From Oscarella lobularis (lineage: Eukaryota; Porifera; Homoscleromorpha; Homosclerophorida; Oscarellidae): a stretch of 64,000 bases of DNA. The notes under the pieces are model-generated. The model saw only the letters and a program-made list of their open reading frames with translations, did no database searches and was not told the origin of the DNA. The stretch covers positions 1,364,001-1,428,000 of the forward strand of contig NC_089176.1 in the NCBI RefSeq assembly GCF_947507565.1, given 5' to 3'. Both the position numbers and the translations under genes were made by a program. Every line of letters starts with the position of its first letter. Positions within the stretch are counted from its first letter, which is position 1. Positions 44,092 through 55,400 of this stretch are shown in pieces.

Positions 44092-45963
44092 TTAGGTTGA
44101 GCTGATAGTATCTGAGACCGGCGACGTAGACGAAAGCTTGAGTGAAGTCAGAAGGCAATAGAAAGTCGGCTCGTACTTGAAGAGGACGATGGGATGCGTT
44201 TTACAATCCAATCGGTAATATGTAGAGTCATTCAGGTGTTTTCGGACAGCCTGAATATCGGACAAGCGTACTGAGCCCCTGGTGCAACGAACCCCAACCC
44301 CTTTTACCTGCGTTGCAACCTTGCTTGTAGAGAAACAACCACACAAAATTGCAGAGCTGTTCGTTACACGCACGCTACAGGAGGCGTCATTTTGTATTCC
44401 CGGACACTGACATATGAATTCGGACAGCATCAGGTAAAGCGGACGGGCCTTCTAGCGGCTATTGCTTTGCACCATTATAGCACTTATTATATACCGTTCG
44501 AAAGCGCTTTCCTTGCTCTTTCACGTGGTGCAAACGGTTTTGCTAAAAAAGCAATTTCCTTTGGATTACGAATTTTTGAAAAAAGTCAGTTATTCGCCTA
44601 TTTTTGAAACTTTTTCTAAGGTCGTAACTCAAAGTTTGCACCATGAAACAATGCCATTGCTTAGTTAAAACATAGAAAAAAGTGATTTTTTATTTTTACG
44701 TGACCACTCTTAGGCGGGCGTTTTGAACGGGTTCGATTATCTTAGAAAAGCTTTCCAGCCAATACCTCTTGCCTATTTAACATCTTTTAAAGCCTGTGTC
44801 GACCGTCACAGTTTGCCGCGTGCTTTTATGGAACTGGCGTGGGCTTTGGGCGATCGAGTGGTGAAAGCAACAATTGGACAAAAAATTGTCGAATAGGCAG
44901 AGAAGATAACGACGCTGCTTTCGTGAAACTAGATTCTTTCATTTCGAATGTGGTTCTGACTTTCAACGATGAAACGGTTTAGCGCAGCACGAAGCAAGCG
45001 GCCACGAAGCTAGTAGTCAGCTCGATTTGGTCGGAACAGGCTTTAAAAATGTTATATAGGCAAGAAGTATTGGTTGGAAAGCTTTTCTAAGATAATCGAA
45101 CCCGTTCAAAACGCCCGCCTAAGAGTGGTCACGTAAAAATAAAAAATCACTTTTTTCTATGTTTTAACTAAGCAATGGCATTGTTTCATGGTGCAAACTT
45201 TGAGTTACGACCTTAGAAAAAGTTTCAAAAATAGGCGAATAACTGACTTTTTTCAAAAATTCGTAATTCAAAGGAAATTGCTTTTTTAGCAAAACCGTTT
45301 GCACCACGTGAAAGAGCAAGGAAAGCGCTTTCGAACGGTATATAATAAGTGCTATAATGGTGCAAAGCAATAGCCGCTAGAAGGCCCGTCCGCTTTACCT
45401 GATGCTGTCCGAATTCATATGTCAGTGTCCGGGAATACAAAATGACGCCTCCTGTAGCGTGCGTGTAACGAACAGCTCTGCAATTTTGTGTGGTTGTTTC
45501 TCTACAAGCAAGGTTGCAACGCAGGTAAAAGGGGTTGGGGTTCGTTGCACCAGGGGCTCAGTACGCTTGTCCGATATTCAGGCTGTCCGAAAACACCTGA
45601 ATGACTCTATATCCAGTTCGAATCGTTGAGCGCCGTGTCGAACGCGTGGCCCACGAGCTCCACTCAGACGTTGTCTTCGTTGCTGCTCACGTGTAGATTT
45701 GGACGGATTTTGAGTGGGGGTCTCCGTCATACCTAGTCTCGGATTGTTTGACTTGAATTTTGGATTGGAGTCTTTGGGTACGAATTTTTCTTCGTAGGTT
45801 GCTTCGGATACGGCTATTTCGTACGAGGATTGACTCAGGCCTAGTTCGTGCTCTCTCATTCGAGTTGCCACGAGAATCGCGGCTTGGGAGCGTCGATTCC
45901 GAGCGGAGAGTCGAGGTACTCCGTTCTCATGTTTCGAGCTAGCAAAAGCGAAGTCGCTTTCAT
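44092..45963 (-). pseudogene. GH78 alpha-L-rhamnosidase N-terminal relic
   Basis: Read on the minus strand from ATG 45963: NMRTEYLDSPLGIDAPKPRF then SWQLE is the hallmark start of the alpha-L-rhamnosidase N-terminal domain. After frame changes follow SSYEIAVSEA, then YDGDPHSKSVQIYT, then WSSWAT with FDTALNDSNW. Beyond the inserted transposon come WIGL and LQVRADFLLPSDF, then QAFVYVAGLRYYQLNL at 44210-44098. Every piece fits the family order, but at least three frameshifts, a stop and the insertion disable it, and the catalytic (alpha/alpha)6 domain is missing. GH78 enzymes remove terminal rhamnose from glycans and are mainly bacterial and fungal. In this genome the gene may derive from an old transfer. 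A short intron (GTGAGC) may sit near 45690. Confidence 0.7.
44223..45609. mobile_element. Non-autonomous transposon with about 570-bp TIRs
   Basis: The arms 44223-44793 and 45038-45609 are inverted copies, nearly identical over the outer 450 bp. Outer ends read TAGAGTCATTCAGGTGTTTT and its complement ending GACTCTA. Flanking bases are compatible with a TA target duplication, as for Tc1/mariner-type elements. The 245-bp centre has no transposase frame. The paired ORFs inside the arms are mirror images of each other and are not genes. It sits within the rhamnosidase relic, whose codons resume on the other side. Confidence 0.85.
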
Positions 45964-46063
45964 CTATGCTTTCGCAGAAAGGTACAGTTAAGCTGGCGTC
46001 TCGTCACGTGACGGAAAGAGAACCCGTACAGCGCGTCTTCCGCATTCCGTTGCCGCATTCCAC

Positions 46064-47596
46064 ATGTTGACTTTCTTTTCGCTCGTCGCCGCCACCCTTT
46101 GCGTGTCAGCCAGTGACTCCACTGTGGAACTGACAACGTTTAACGCAGGCGTCCTTGCAGGTGTTCCCCTGTGGCGAGAGCGCATGCCCTTCCTTCTTTC
46201 AGAAGTATGCCAGCGCTCGATCGTCACCCTAATGATTAGACCGAACGCTTTTTCATTTCACGATCGGTCTTTCAGTATAAATTTGTCCGTGTAGTTGCCA
46301 AATTCGACGGCGGACGTTCTTTGTCTTCAAGAATTCTGGCTCGAAACTGATCAGCTGGCCGTGGTGAACGCGACGTCCGACGCGTTTCCGTATCACGTGC
46401 GCCTGGAAACGCATCCGAGCGCGACGCCGCCTTGCGACGCGACCCCCCTGCAGGCGGGTCTCGTCTGCGTGCAGACGCGATGCCCGTCGAACGATTCAGT
46501 CGACCAGATACTTTGCGCCCTACTGGAAGAGAATTGTCGCAGCGAGCTTCGAGCTATGGGACAGAGATGCCTGAACTGTCTCGTCCTCGGCAGTCCCAAT
46601 ACGGGTAACACGAGCAATTGAATCCATAATTAAATGACGACGCGCTTTAGGACTCCTCAACGATCCTCTTAGCTGCGCCGTCGATACCGGCGTTTCGTAC
46701 TCGACCACGAATGGTCTTCTGTTGTTGAGCAAAATTCCTTTGAGCAATACCGTGGCTGATGGGTACAATATTGCAACGGGCGAAATAGATATCTACGCTC
46801 GCGGATATCTATCAGCGGAAGTGAGTGCGCTGCGAACGTGGTATGCGTCTCTCTCTCTCTGACCTTTCTTCGTGTTCCAGGTAGAGAATCTTGGAACCGT
46901 CGTTTGTACGCATTTGCCTACACCAAATGCGGACCGACTAGACGCACCATACTGTCAGTTTCTCTGTGTTTACACTAGGAACTATATATCTGTGTGTAGT
47001 TGGTCCCGTTGAATTCAACAGCATTGAAGAACAGCAAAATGCTTACATACAACAGCTAATGAATCGATATTCATCCAAGTCACCGTTGTTTCTTATGGGA
47101 GACTTTAACCACGGTCCTGCCATAGGCGATACGGTGGCTGCTGAGTTTCCTCAAGTCTATCAAAACGTTCTGGATCAAGGATTTGTTTCTCCGGCTGAAA
47201 CAAGAGTGGGACTGTGCACCAGTTGCCTAGACAACAGCCTCAAAAGTACCGGGTCAGCTAACGTTTTTATCGATCACGTCTATGTCCAATCACAACATGC
47301 ATCGAACGTGGTGGACGCAAAGGTATAACTTGTTTACTTTATTACTTGAGTTTTATCACGCTTTTTGCCTAGAGGCTTTATGAAGCCGTACTGCCTATTG
47401 GGGTGCCTCTCTCTGATCACTACGGAATCTCAGTAACCTATGGGATTCCAGGTAACTAGGACTAGACTGCTCATCAGACTATACATGTACTGTCTTAAAA
47501 ACAGTGGCTGAGGACCCTATTGAAGAATGGAAAACCGCTTTTACAGCTTGGAAAGACGCTTTTAGAGAGTGGCAGAAGAATGAGGAAGAATGCTAA
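46064..47596 (+). CDS. Secreted EEP-family phosphodiesterase, sphingomyelinase-like
   Basis: Multi-exon gene with a signal peptide (MLTFFSLVAATLCVSASDS). The exonuclease/endonuclease/phosphatase fold is marked by LTTFNAG, DVLCLQEFW (metal-binding Glu), NGLLLLSKIPL, CTHLPTPNADRLDAPY, GDFNHGP, FIDHVYV and the catalytic LSDHYGISVTY. All catalytic residues are present. Exons: 46064-about 46204, 46295-about 46605, one at about 46651-46820, a small one near 46880-46951, one at about 46999-47323, one at 47373-47451, and a last exon with EEWKTAFTAWKDAFREWQ ending TAA 47594-47596. Cys-rich inserts agree with extracellular folding. Among EEP subfamilies the length and order best fit neutral or bacterial-type sphingomyelinases; a secreted nuclease is the alternative. 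Starts 100 bp from the divergent rhamnosidase relic. Confidence 0.8.
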
Positions 47597-48198
47597 AGCG
47601 TTTCGGCACTTTTCTTCGCCAATACTTTCACTCGTGCTATAGATTCTTTGTTTCACTTTGGGGACTTTTGTTTTTTGGCACACAGTACCACTCGCAACAC
47701 GACACGATTCTTTTTACGTACTTTAGTCAGTGTATACCAAAAACACGAGTGCTGCAGTTGATCTAGGGTCATCACATAGCTGCATGATATTAGGAAAATT
47801 CTTAACAGTGTTATGCCGCGTCCAAACACTTGTGAAATTAGACCGGATCGGGAAGGATTAGTTTTTGGAGTCACAACAGTTAGGGTGTCCTCCTTATGCT
47901 AGGCTATCCGGCTTCTAATGTACTTACTAGTTAGCCAGACATATACCTGCAAAATTTTCCGACATGTTCAGAGTAAGTTGCAGCCTTTAATTTCTCTTTC
48001 CTGTAAACCACAAACAGGCATGCACGTCTTCAGCCAACGTCTGAAATATGGAATCGGCGAGAGAAACGCCGAGACCATTATATACGCCAAGACTATGTCG
48101 GCAATCTATCGCGGGACTTTCGAAAACAAAGCGCGCGTGGGCAAGGATTCCTCTATAGATCCCGGAAAATCCTGTGAAGCTCAACAAAGACAGCAGAA
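47597..48198. other. Intergenic, 5' region of CCP copy 2
   Basis: From about 48045 onward the sequence resembles the 5' flank of copy 1 (GAATCGGCGAGAGAAACGC at 48051 and at 40997). Before that I see no gene. Confidence 0.5.
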
Positions 48199-50832
48199 TG
48201 AGCGTCGCATTACTCCTTGTCCTATACGCTGCTGGGGTGAACAGCGATGATATCACGCCGACTCCAAGCATGTTGATTCCTAAATAATTAACTCCGCTCG
48301 AGTAACGAGCGCTTTTTTTCCCTTTAGCTATACATGCGTGTCCTAGTCTTCCACCTGTCCTAAACGCGGAAGTCAAAATTTATTGCAGTGGCCAAAAGGC
48401 AGTTTACAAGTGCAGCGAAGGCTATAGTCTTCACGGCGGCAGTGAAGAGCGATATTGCATGCCGCGCGAACAGCAGTGGAGTGGAACGGCTCCTGAATGC
48501 GTCCAGGGCAAGCCAACTTATAAAATATAGACAGATAAAACTGCTACTTTGCTTTCAGATGGCCAGTGGGGAGGCTGGACTGAATGGACATCGTGCTCTA
48601 CAACGTGTGGCGAAGGGAAAAGCGAGAGAAAACGTCACTGCAATAATCCGACGCCCAGTCTTTACGGAAAGGAATGCGTAGGTAGCTCGGACGAAAGCCG
48701 ACTTTGTATCTCTGAAGCCTGCTCGAGTACGTATAGAGTCACTGCTTGGCATTCTTCGTTCCATTTTCACTTTCTCCTTCGTAAATAGAATGCGATGTGA
48801 AAGATCTTCTGCGCATTTCGCTCCGAATAGCAGATGACGGCGAGACGGCGAAGTTGACATGCCCCGTTGGCTTCGTTCCGCTAGGAGAGGTGACTCGAAC
48901 GTGTGATCCTGTAACCGGAAACTGGGAAAACAATCTCTTCTCGGGATTGCCTTGTCGAAAACGTAAATAATTCAACAAGCTTTTATCCCGTTCGCACTGC
49001 AAACTGCTACGTCTCAAAAGTGCGAACGGACTATTATTTATACGTGTCGTTTTTAGTATGCAGTCCTCTTGATCCTATTGGGAATGGATCCTTCATAAAA
49101 CGAAACGATTCTGTCGTCTATTTCTGCAATAAGGGATTTCAACTACTAGGCTCGAGCAAACGTCAATGTGTCAATGGAATATGGACTGGAGCAAGGCCTT
49201 CGTGCGTCGAAGTGTCTGACATTTCAGGTAGAGTCACAACACTGCAGCATGTATAGAATGCCTTGACCCTCGTCAATCTTCCTCTAGAAGTTCTAGAAGA
49301 TCTAATTGGAGTGAATCCTGTCCTTCCCTTGAAAAACGGAACCTATGTTGTTAGCAGTGAAATTTTCTACATGGCAGCAGCAAAGAAACAAAGTACTACG
49401 CCATCACCGTCCGAAAATACAACGAGCACACCCTCGGTGAATACGGCGAGTCCAGTACCGATGACTGGAACAAACGTGTCGTCTGTAAATGACACAATGC
49501 AATTAATCCCGGCTTTGCGATCTATCTCTTTCTACTATCGGATACCTGAGGGAAAAGGAAACGTCTCGGTCATAGCCCGGCTTCTAAACCTACGCGATAA
49601 TGCTACTGTGGGAACAAGTGAATCTCGGCATTTGCAAGCTTCTGTCCATTCAAACCTCACCTTGACGCCAGTCTGCATTCCATTGTCGTCCAATCTAGAG
49701 AAGTCGTTCAGGAGTAGAATTCAATTGGAAATTACTGTGCCCACTGGAAGTTTATTCGAAATGAGAATGATTGAAACGAATATTGAAAGGAGTCCAAAGA
49801 ATATTTGCAAAAGTAAGCTGTGATTAGATTGTTTGCTTACCATGCTTCTTCTATTTTAGCAAGAAGTGGCCAATGTCCAGAGGTTTCCAACTCAACAGCG
49901 AGCCGTTGTGGACTCTATTGTCGACACGACGGATCTTGTCCTAACAGAATGAAGTGCTGCAGCACGTCGTGCGGCGGAGTCGATTGCCTCAACCCAATCA
50001 ACGCAAGTACAAATTAGCGAATTATTATTAAAAGCGAATGACTGGTAATGTGTTCTTCTTACCAAGGTCACGTAATGCGCCGTGCCGACGACGAAGAGGA
50101 CGAGGACGTTTCGTACAGTTGTGATGACGACACGTCGTCCGGAGACTGCGGATTCAAAAACACGGTGTGCACTGGAGGAAGCGGGTGGGAGCTAGTCCAC
50201 GGAGATCCGGAGAATCCCGAGGAAACAAATCAATTGCCATTTACTTCCTCGCCTGGCAATGAATGCTCTTTGGACGTGTGCCTAGATTGCTTCTTTCCTA
50301 GCCCATTAGACGTCACAGACGTTTCATCATTGGCTAACAATGGCAATGAAAAACAGAGAAAAAAGCGAACAATCATACGAGGTGGAGTGAATTTCTCAAT
50401 TGTATTTCCATCATTATCCTATCTTTTGCTTTGGCAGTCGGTCGATCCGCTTTCTGTTTGATTCCCAGGGGCAAGCGACGTTTTAGTTATGGAACAATGC
50501 CCACAGCTCGTGTCAGCAGCCAAAATACAAAGTTGGAATTTTTCGTGAATATGTTTGAAGGCGGTAAACACCACATGAGTGTGTGGCTTCGCTGCACATC
50601 CGACGACAGGGTCAAGATCCACCTTGGCGAGAAGAGATCCGGTAAACATCGCGCTTTCCACATTCCCCATTTCAAAAATGACGGCATTAATAAACATTAT
50701 GACATAAGCAATATCAAGAGTAAGATTCGCAGCCAGCTCAACACTGACTGCCACCACTACTACGTTGAATTTCAAGTCGTTGTCTTCAAAACACCTGCCT
50801 GCGTTTCTTCCATTTTCTTCCGCAAAAAGTAA
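48199..50832 (+). CDS. Secreted CCP/TSP1/WAP multidomain protein, copy 2
   Basis: Paralogue of 41230-43660. The signal peptide is MSVALLLVLYAAGVNSDDIT. Domains: CCP (ACPSLPPVLNAEVKIYC to WSGTAPEC, about 48340-48507), then a thrombospondin type 1 repeat absent from copy 1 (GQWGGWTEWTSCSTTCGEGK to SRLCISEAC, about 48560-48725), a second CCP-like module (CDVKDLLRISLRIADDGE to FSGLPCRK), and a third (VCSPLDPIGNGSFIKRN to WTGARPSC, about 49055-49210). Next come a Thr/Ser-rich linker, the ISFYYRIPEGKGNVSVIARL region, WAP (SGQCPEVSNSTASRC, then SCPNRMKCCSTSCGGVDC, about 49865-49995), an acidic exon (RRADDEEDEDVSYSC) and the C-terminal KLEFFVNMFEGGKHHMSVWL module to TAA 50832. The exon before TSP1 ends in a GC donor (48508). 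The TSP1 repeat points to binding of matrix or glycosaminoglycans. Confidence 0.82.
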
Positions 50833-51089
50833 AGCTGACGGCTGCTTAGTTTGAAGCCCTGGTTTGAAGACGCTTGCTTTGCGCCGTAGCTTAGAGTGTA
50901 CGAGTGTTTTTTTAGATAGCGTGTGATTCACATGATCTAACCACCAGTAAAGTGACCAAGAAGACAGGGAGGGGGGTTCTTCACAAACGTAACCCAATCG
51001 TTCGTAAAAAGGCGGTTGGAAGCCTCGTTCGTATTTACCTGTTTCCTGGCCCCGCAGTGAAGCCAGATGTGCATGGGTCAATAACTACA

Positions 51090-51885
51090 AGGATTCACGG
51101 TAGACCCCGGCATATCCTGTGAGGCTCAGCAAAGACAGTACCGTGGCCGAATGAGTACCGACAGTCCCGCGCCTCATCGCTACGGAAAGGAATGCGAAGG
51201 TAGGGCAGTGAGAATCCGCCTTGGTTTCTCAGAAGCCTGCTCGGGTAGACTGTGTTTATTGTTGTAATTCGATGCATGGTTCCGCTTTCACTTTCTATGC
51301 GACGTGAAGGAACTTCGAGGCATTTCGACCCGCATTGACGGCGACGATCAAGGTTTTGTTCCGCTGGTGACGAGACTCGAAGGAGTCGAACGTGCGATCG
51401 TGCGATCCTAAACAAACAATCTCTTCTCGGGTTTGCCTTGTCAAAAACGTACATAAATCAAAAATTACCTTTTTTCAGAGCTCGTTCGCGCTACAGACTA
51501 AGTGCGAACGGGCTTTTAGAATCACTATGCATTTAGTCCCTTTTTAGTCCCGTTGATCCTGTTGAAAATGGAGTCTTCCTTCAATCGAGCGATTGCGCGA
51601 TGACGGATTTAATCTCGTAGGCTTGAGCAAACGTCGATGCGTCAATGGAATCAGGACGGGAGCAATTCCTTCGTGCGTGGAAGCTTTTGAAGCTGGTAGA
51701 GTCAACATATAGAATGCCTTGACGCTCGCTCAATCTCACCTCTCTAAGATCTCTTTGAAAAAAAGCGGAATTCATGTTGTTAGCAGCGGTGTTTTCTACA
51801 TGGCGGCGGCAAAGAAACTGACGCCAATTACTAAACCGAGCCCAGTGCCGACTACTGGAGCCAACGTGCCGTCAGTAGATGATCG
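51090..51885 (+). pseudogene. Decayed third copy of the CCP/TSP1 gene
   Basis: In order, remnants of the 5' end (near 51145), the end of the TSP1 exon (YGKECEG, then SEACSG, about 51180-51245), CCP 2 (CDVKELRGISTRIDGDD, about 51297), CCP 3 (about 51545-51690, with a deletion) and the linker (HVVSSGVFYMAAAKKL, then PSPVPTTGANV, about 51770-51870) are seen. Many small deletions break the frame, and similarity ends at about 51885. The relic keeps TSP1 sequence, so it is closer to copy 2. Confidence 0.75.
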
Positions 51886-51972
51886 ACCCAGTGCAACCGG
51901 CCGGCTTTGCGATCTATCTCTACTAATCTCTCGCTCCTCTGCGTGCGGAGCAAAAGCTTTCTCTCTCTCCGT

Positions 51973-52278
51973 TCACTCTATGGACTTCGAAATATTACAG
52001 AATGTCTGTGCCGGCGTTTGGAGGCCCACATTAGGGACGATCGATAACAAGGGGGCCTCGCTACCCTTCGACTTATGTACTCGCTCCTTCATTCGCCAAC
52101 TGTACAGAAGCTCCTTCGCTTCGGCGCTTCGATTGGCTCGAAGCGACGCCGCTGAACGAAACACAATGGAAGTCGCCATTCGAGCTCGCTTTCCGTCGAT
52201 CGTCTCGACTTCGTCTGCATCGTCCGTATCGTCCGCTGCCAGATCGCAATCTAAGGTGCCGAAACGGCGCGCAGCCAT
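51973..52278 (-). CDS. Small protein, unidentified
   Basis: A 101-codon frame from ATG 52278 (MAARRFGTLDCDLAADDTDD) to TGA at 51973, charged and mostly helical (SLRANRSAEAKELLYSWRMK). Its upstream flank, with GTCACGTGATGT and GTAAATAGCC, is duplicated at 60660-60830 without the ORF itself. No domain is recognised. Acidic start regions of similar style occur in the minus-strand ORFs at 9290 and 10645. It may be a full small gene or a first exon. Confidence 0.35.
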   Translation of the reverse strand: MAARRFGTLDCDLAADDTDDADEVETIDGKRARMATSIVFRSAASLRANRSAEAKELLYSWRMKERVHKSKGSEAPLLSIVPNVGLQTPAQTFCNISKSIE

Positions 52279-52478
52279 CACCCCAATTCTGACTACAGCG
52301 GCGCCTTCGAAAGGAAAAAGGAAAGAAAACAAAAGGATGGCGATGAGCGTGCGCTCACCGCGCTCACTTGGCTTTTGGTCACGTGATGTTAGTGTAAATA
52401 GCCGTCAATAGCTGTCAATAGCTCACAAAGAGACACAAAAAAATTGCGGAAAGACCTATCGCCATATACTATCGTTTT

Positions 52479-55400
52479 CTAGGTTGATTTCTGATCTGAT
52501 TGCTTCTTCAATAGCAGATGTTCCACGTCATGCAGAATTTCAGCACCATCGCAGGCCTGTCTTATTATTGATGCCAACGCTTTTTGACCCTCCTTATCTC
52601 TCCATTCGTACAACAGCGTAAGCATTCTTTCCTTATCATTGCTCAAATAAATGAATTTCGAATCTTTTACTTCCCTGTGCATTCCGAGATAAAAGCCCAC
52701 CGTTCTCCATTTGCCTCTGCCAGCTTCGGCAACACAAGAGGCGACAAGCAGAAACGCTCGGTCATTTTCTAGATTCGGCCAAGTAACCGTTTCCATTGCA
52801 CCCCCGGTGGATCCACTGTCTGTTTCATCAACTACGTCAACAGTCGAAGTTCTGCTGTACCAACGGCGAAGTCCAATCAAGTCAGAATCATCTACTGGCT
52901 TGCCAGATTGCGTTGTCAAACACTGGCCTAGTTTCGGAGGATAGTCAGCGAGAGATATCATGTCATCCCTCGTCAGATCGTCAACGGTGTCTTTGTCAGA
53001 ATATTGGACGCACAATTTCAGGCAAAGTCCTATCATACCGCGGCTTTTCGCTTCGTCTAGTTGGGTCGCGATGAATTGACGAATTCGCGCGCAGTGCTTG
53101 CTGTATGCCTCGCTCTGCACCGACGACTTCGTTGCCACCGACGTTAGAGTGACGGCTATTAGGAAACCATCTTTTTCGTAGCGAAGTTCCAATTTGAGTC
53201 GATCTTCGAGAAAGAAGAGGCATCGGTTCCGCTTCAGAACTGGCGAATTGTGCGTGTATCGAAAATGCTTCACGCATCGAGAAACGAGACGGAAGAACAG
53301 AGATTCGGGAACAACAGGAACGCTAGTTGGACAAAAGAGAAGGGACGGTGGAGATGACAGGTCCGGAGATACGGGGACAATAGAATCTAGTTGTTCCTTA
53401 TAGTCAGTAAGAAGACACGGAACGAAGAAATCCATTCCCGGTCTTACAATGCCTTCTTCATCTGACGCCTCCGGACAAATGATGTCAAAAAGTTGAAGCA
53501 CTTCCAAAATAACTGGCACGTCCTCTTCTTTGATTTGCGCCTTCTCTCTGAGAATGTGACTAGCGAGACACCAAACCATGACGCCCGTTTCGCAGACGGT
53601 ACGCATGGGCTCGTGCATGTGCCGATTGCGAAGCGAAACGCAATCTGGAGGCGTAACAAAAATTGCCATGACGTCGTACAGCCACTGCGGATCGGTAAAG
53701 ACGATGTTACGAAGTTCCGGAACGTCAGAAAAGTGAAGCACGACATTGCAACTGTTCAGATAGGTTATTCCTGCATCGATTGTATCATCAGGAAGAAAAT
53801 CTACCCGGTGAAGACTTCTTAGATGACTTTCCAGATCATAAATTTCTGACAAGCGAATGATCGGGCGACCGGTATGTTGGTGAAAAGCCGCAAGAATTCG
53901 CATCAGAGCAAGCCATAGTAGCGGAATCGGTGGCTGACTGGCCCAATATTTTACTGCCATCCGCTTTCCTTCCTCTCGAATATCTTTGATGGTGGGGTCG
54001 CAGCTGGCTGGACCCAACCGCGTGTTATCAACAAGGCAGTATACTCTGTTTTCGCCTAGCTCTGATGCGTCGGCCTCAGGAAAACGCGCCGACGTAAATA
54101 AACTCGAAAAAGCGGAAGATATTTTTTTCAAAAAATTTTGACGAGGCTGAATTTTCCCCAGGATCAAAAGGTGAGATTCTATCTTGCACTTTCTAATCAA
54201 TTGTCGCAATAGTTGATTTTGACGCGCCAAAAGTTTCGGTGTGACGCCTTTCGCATCACCGTGCGTGGCAACAAAGAGAAACAAGGGGTATGAAAGCTGT
54301 TCATCTAGCACTTTGCCCAAATGAGCGAGCCCCGAAGCAGCAACGTCGTCACCCCCTTCTTCTGCTATCAATTGGGACGCGATCCAATGTTCGAAATTTC
54401 TCAAAGGAGTAGACGTCACGCGATGTGACTCATATCTTTCGCCTTTTCCCTTTGCATCACGTCGAAACAGAGAGACGGTCTCTTCGTCAAGAGGCTTGCA
54501 GACGTTAAAAACAAGGATATTGATGGTTGACTGGAAAGGTGACCGACATGCTGTTAGGCTACTATGAGTCATTAAGAATCTACCTTGTCCCGCTTGATCG
54601 CGAATATTTACAACAAGTTCTTCCACTTCTTCTCTCGCAGTAACATCGTCTTCGCAATAGACTCTAATTTGGTCTGCAATGTCTTGAGTCAAACCAATTT
54701 TTTCTTCAAACAACCAACTCAACGTCGTTTTGTTAGATTCTGAATTAAAAGTGCTCGGCCCAGTGCGATCTTTTGCTGCAGCTATTGATTTACGACCGTA
54801 AAACGTAATCAAGTAAGGATTTTCTTCCGTGCCAACTTTGCTGCTTCTTATTTCACTCATCCCTGTTTCCTCACTCAACCCAGCCCCTTCCTGTGCTACT
54901 ACAGGATTTTGCTCTTCTGTTTCTTCCATTGGCCGTTCAAATAAAAGGTACCTCACTACTGACCGCATTCTTTCCTCCTGGCTCAACTCTTCCCAGTTTA
55001 CTTTGATTACTTGCCTCGCAATCGTTCTCTTCACAATGCTCTCTTTATCTTCTTCGCTCACCTCCATCCAACCTCTTCCTGACGTTATAGCAACTTGAGC
55101 TTCAATTCCTTGCGTGCTCGGCTGATGCTAAAAGGGCAGTCCGAGTAAATGACGGCGCAGACAGGTCTTTCCAACGCCATCAGGACCCATCAAATTAATA
55201 TTTAGCCGAGGAATAATCACTGACCCCCCAAGCAGAGCCTTCTCGTAATCAAAAGGTACCCCAGACGACAGAAAAGCTATAGAAACAGACTAACACAAGA
55301 CCTGTCTAATTTATACGTTTCTTACGCAAACGCTTTGACAAGTCCTGCTCCTGAAAATGATCTCGGCATGTTCTGTACAAAGACCGGCTTGGCTTACATC

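Noticed and set aside
44392-45440. Mirror-image ORFs in the inverted arms (about 70-110 codons)
   Set aside because: They are the same sequence on opposite strands of a transposon TIR, with no domain or splice support.
55295-55330. Stop codon in the N-terminal exon of Roco copy 1 (AATTAG versus AATTGG)
   Set aside because: It falls within the 49-bp intron opened by GTAAGA in both copies, so it does not interrupt the protein.
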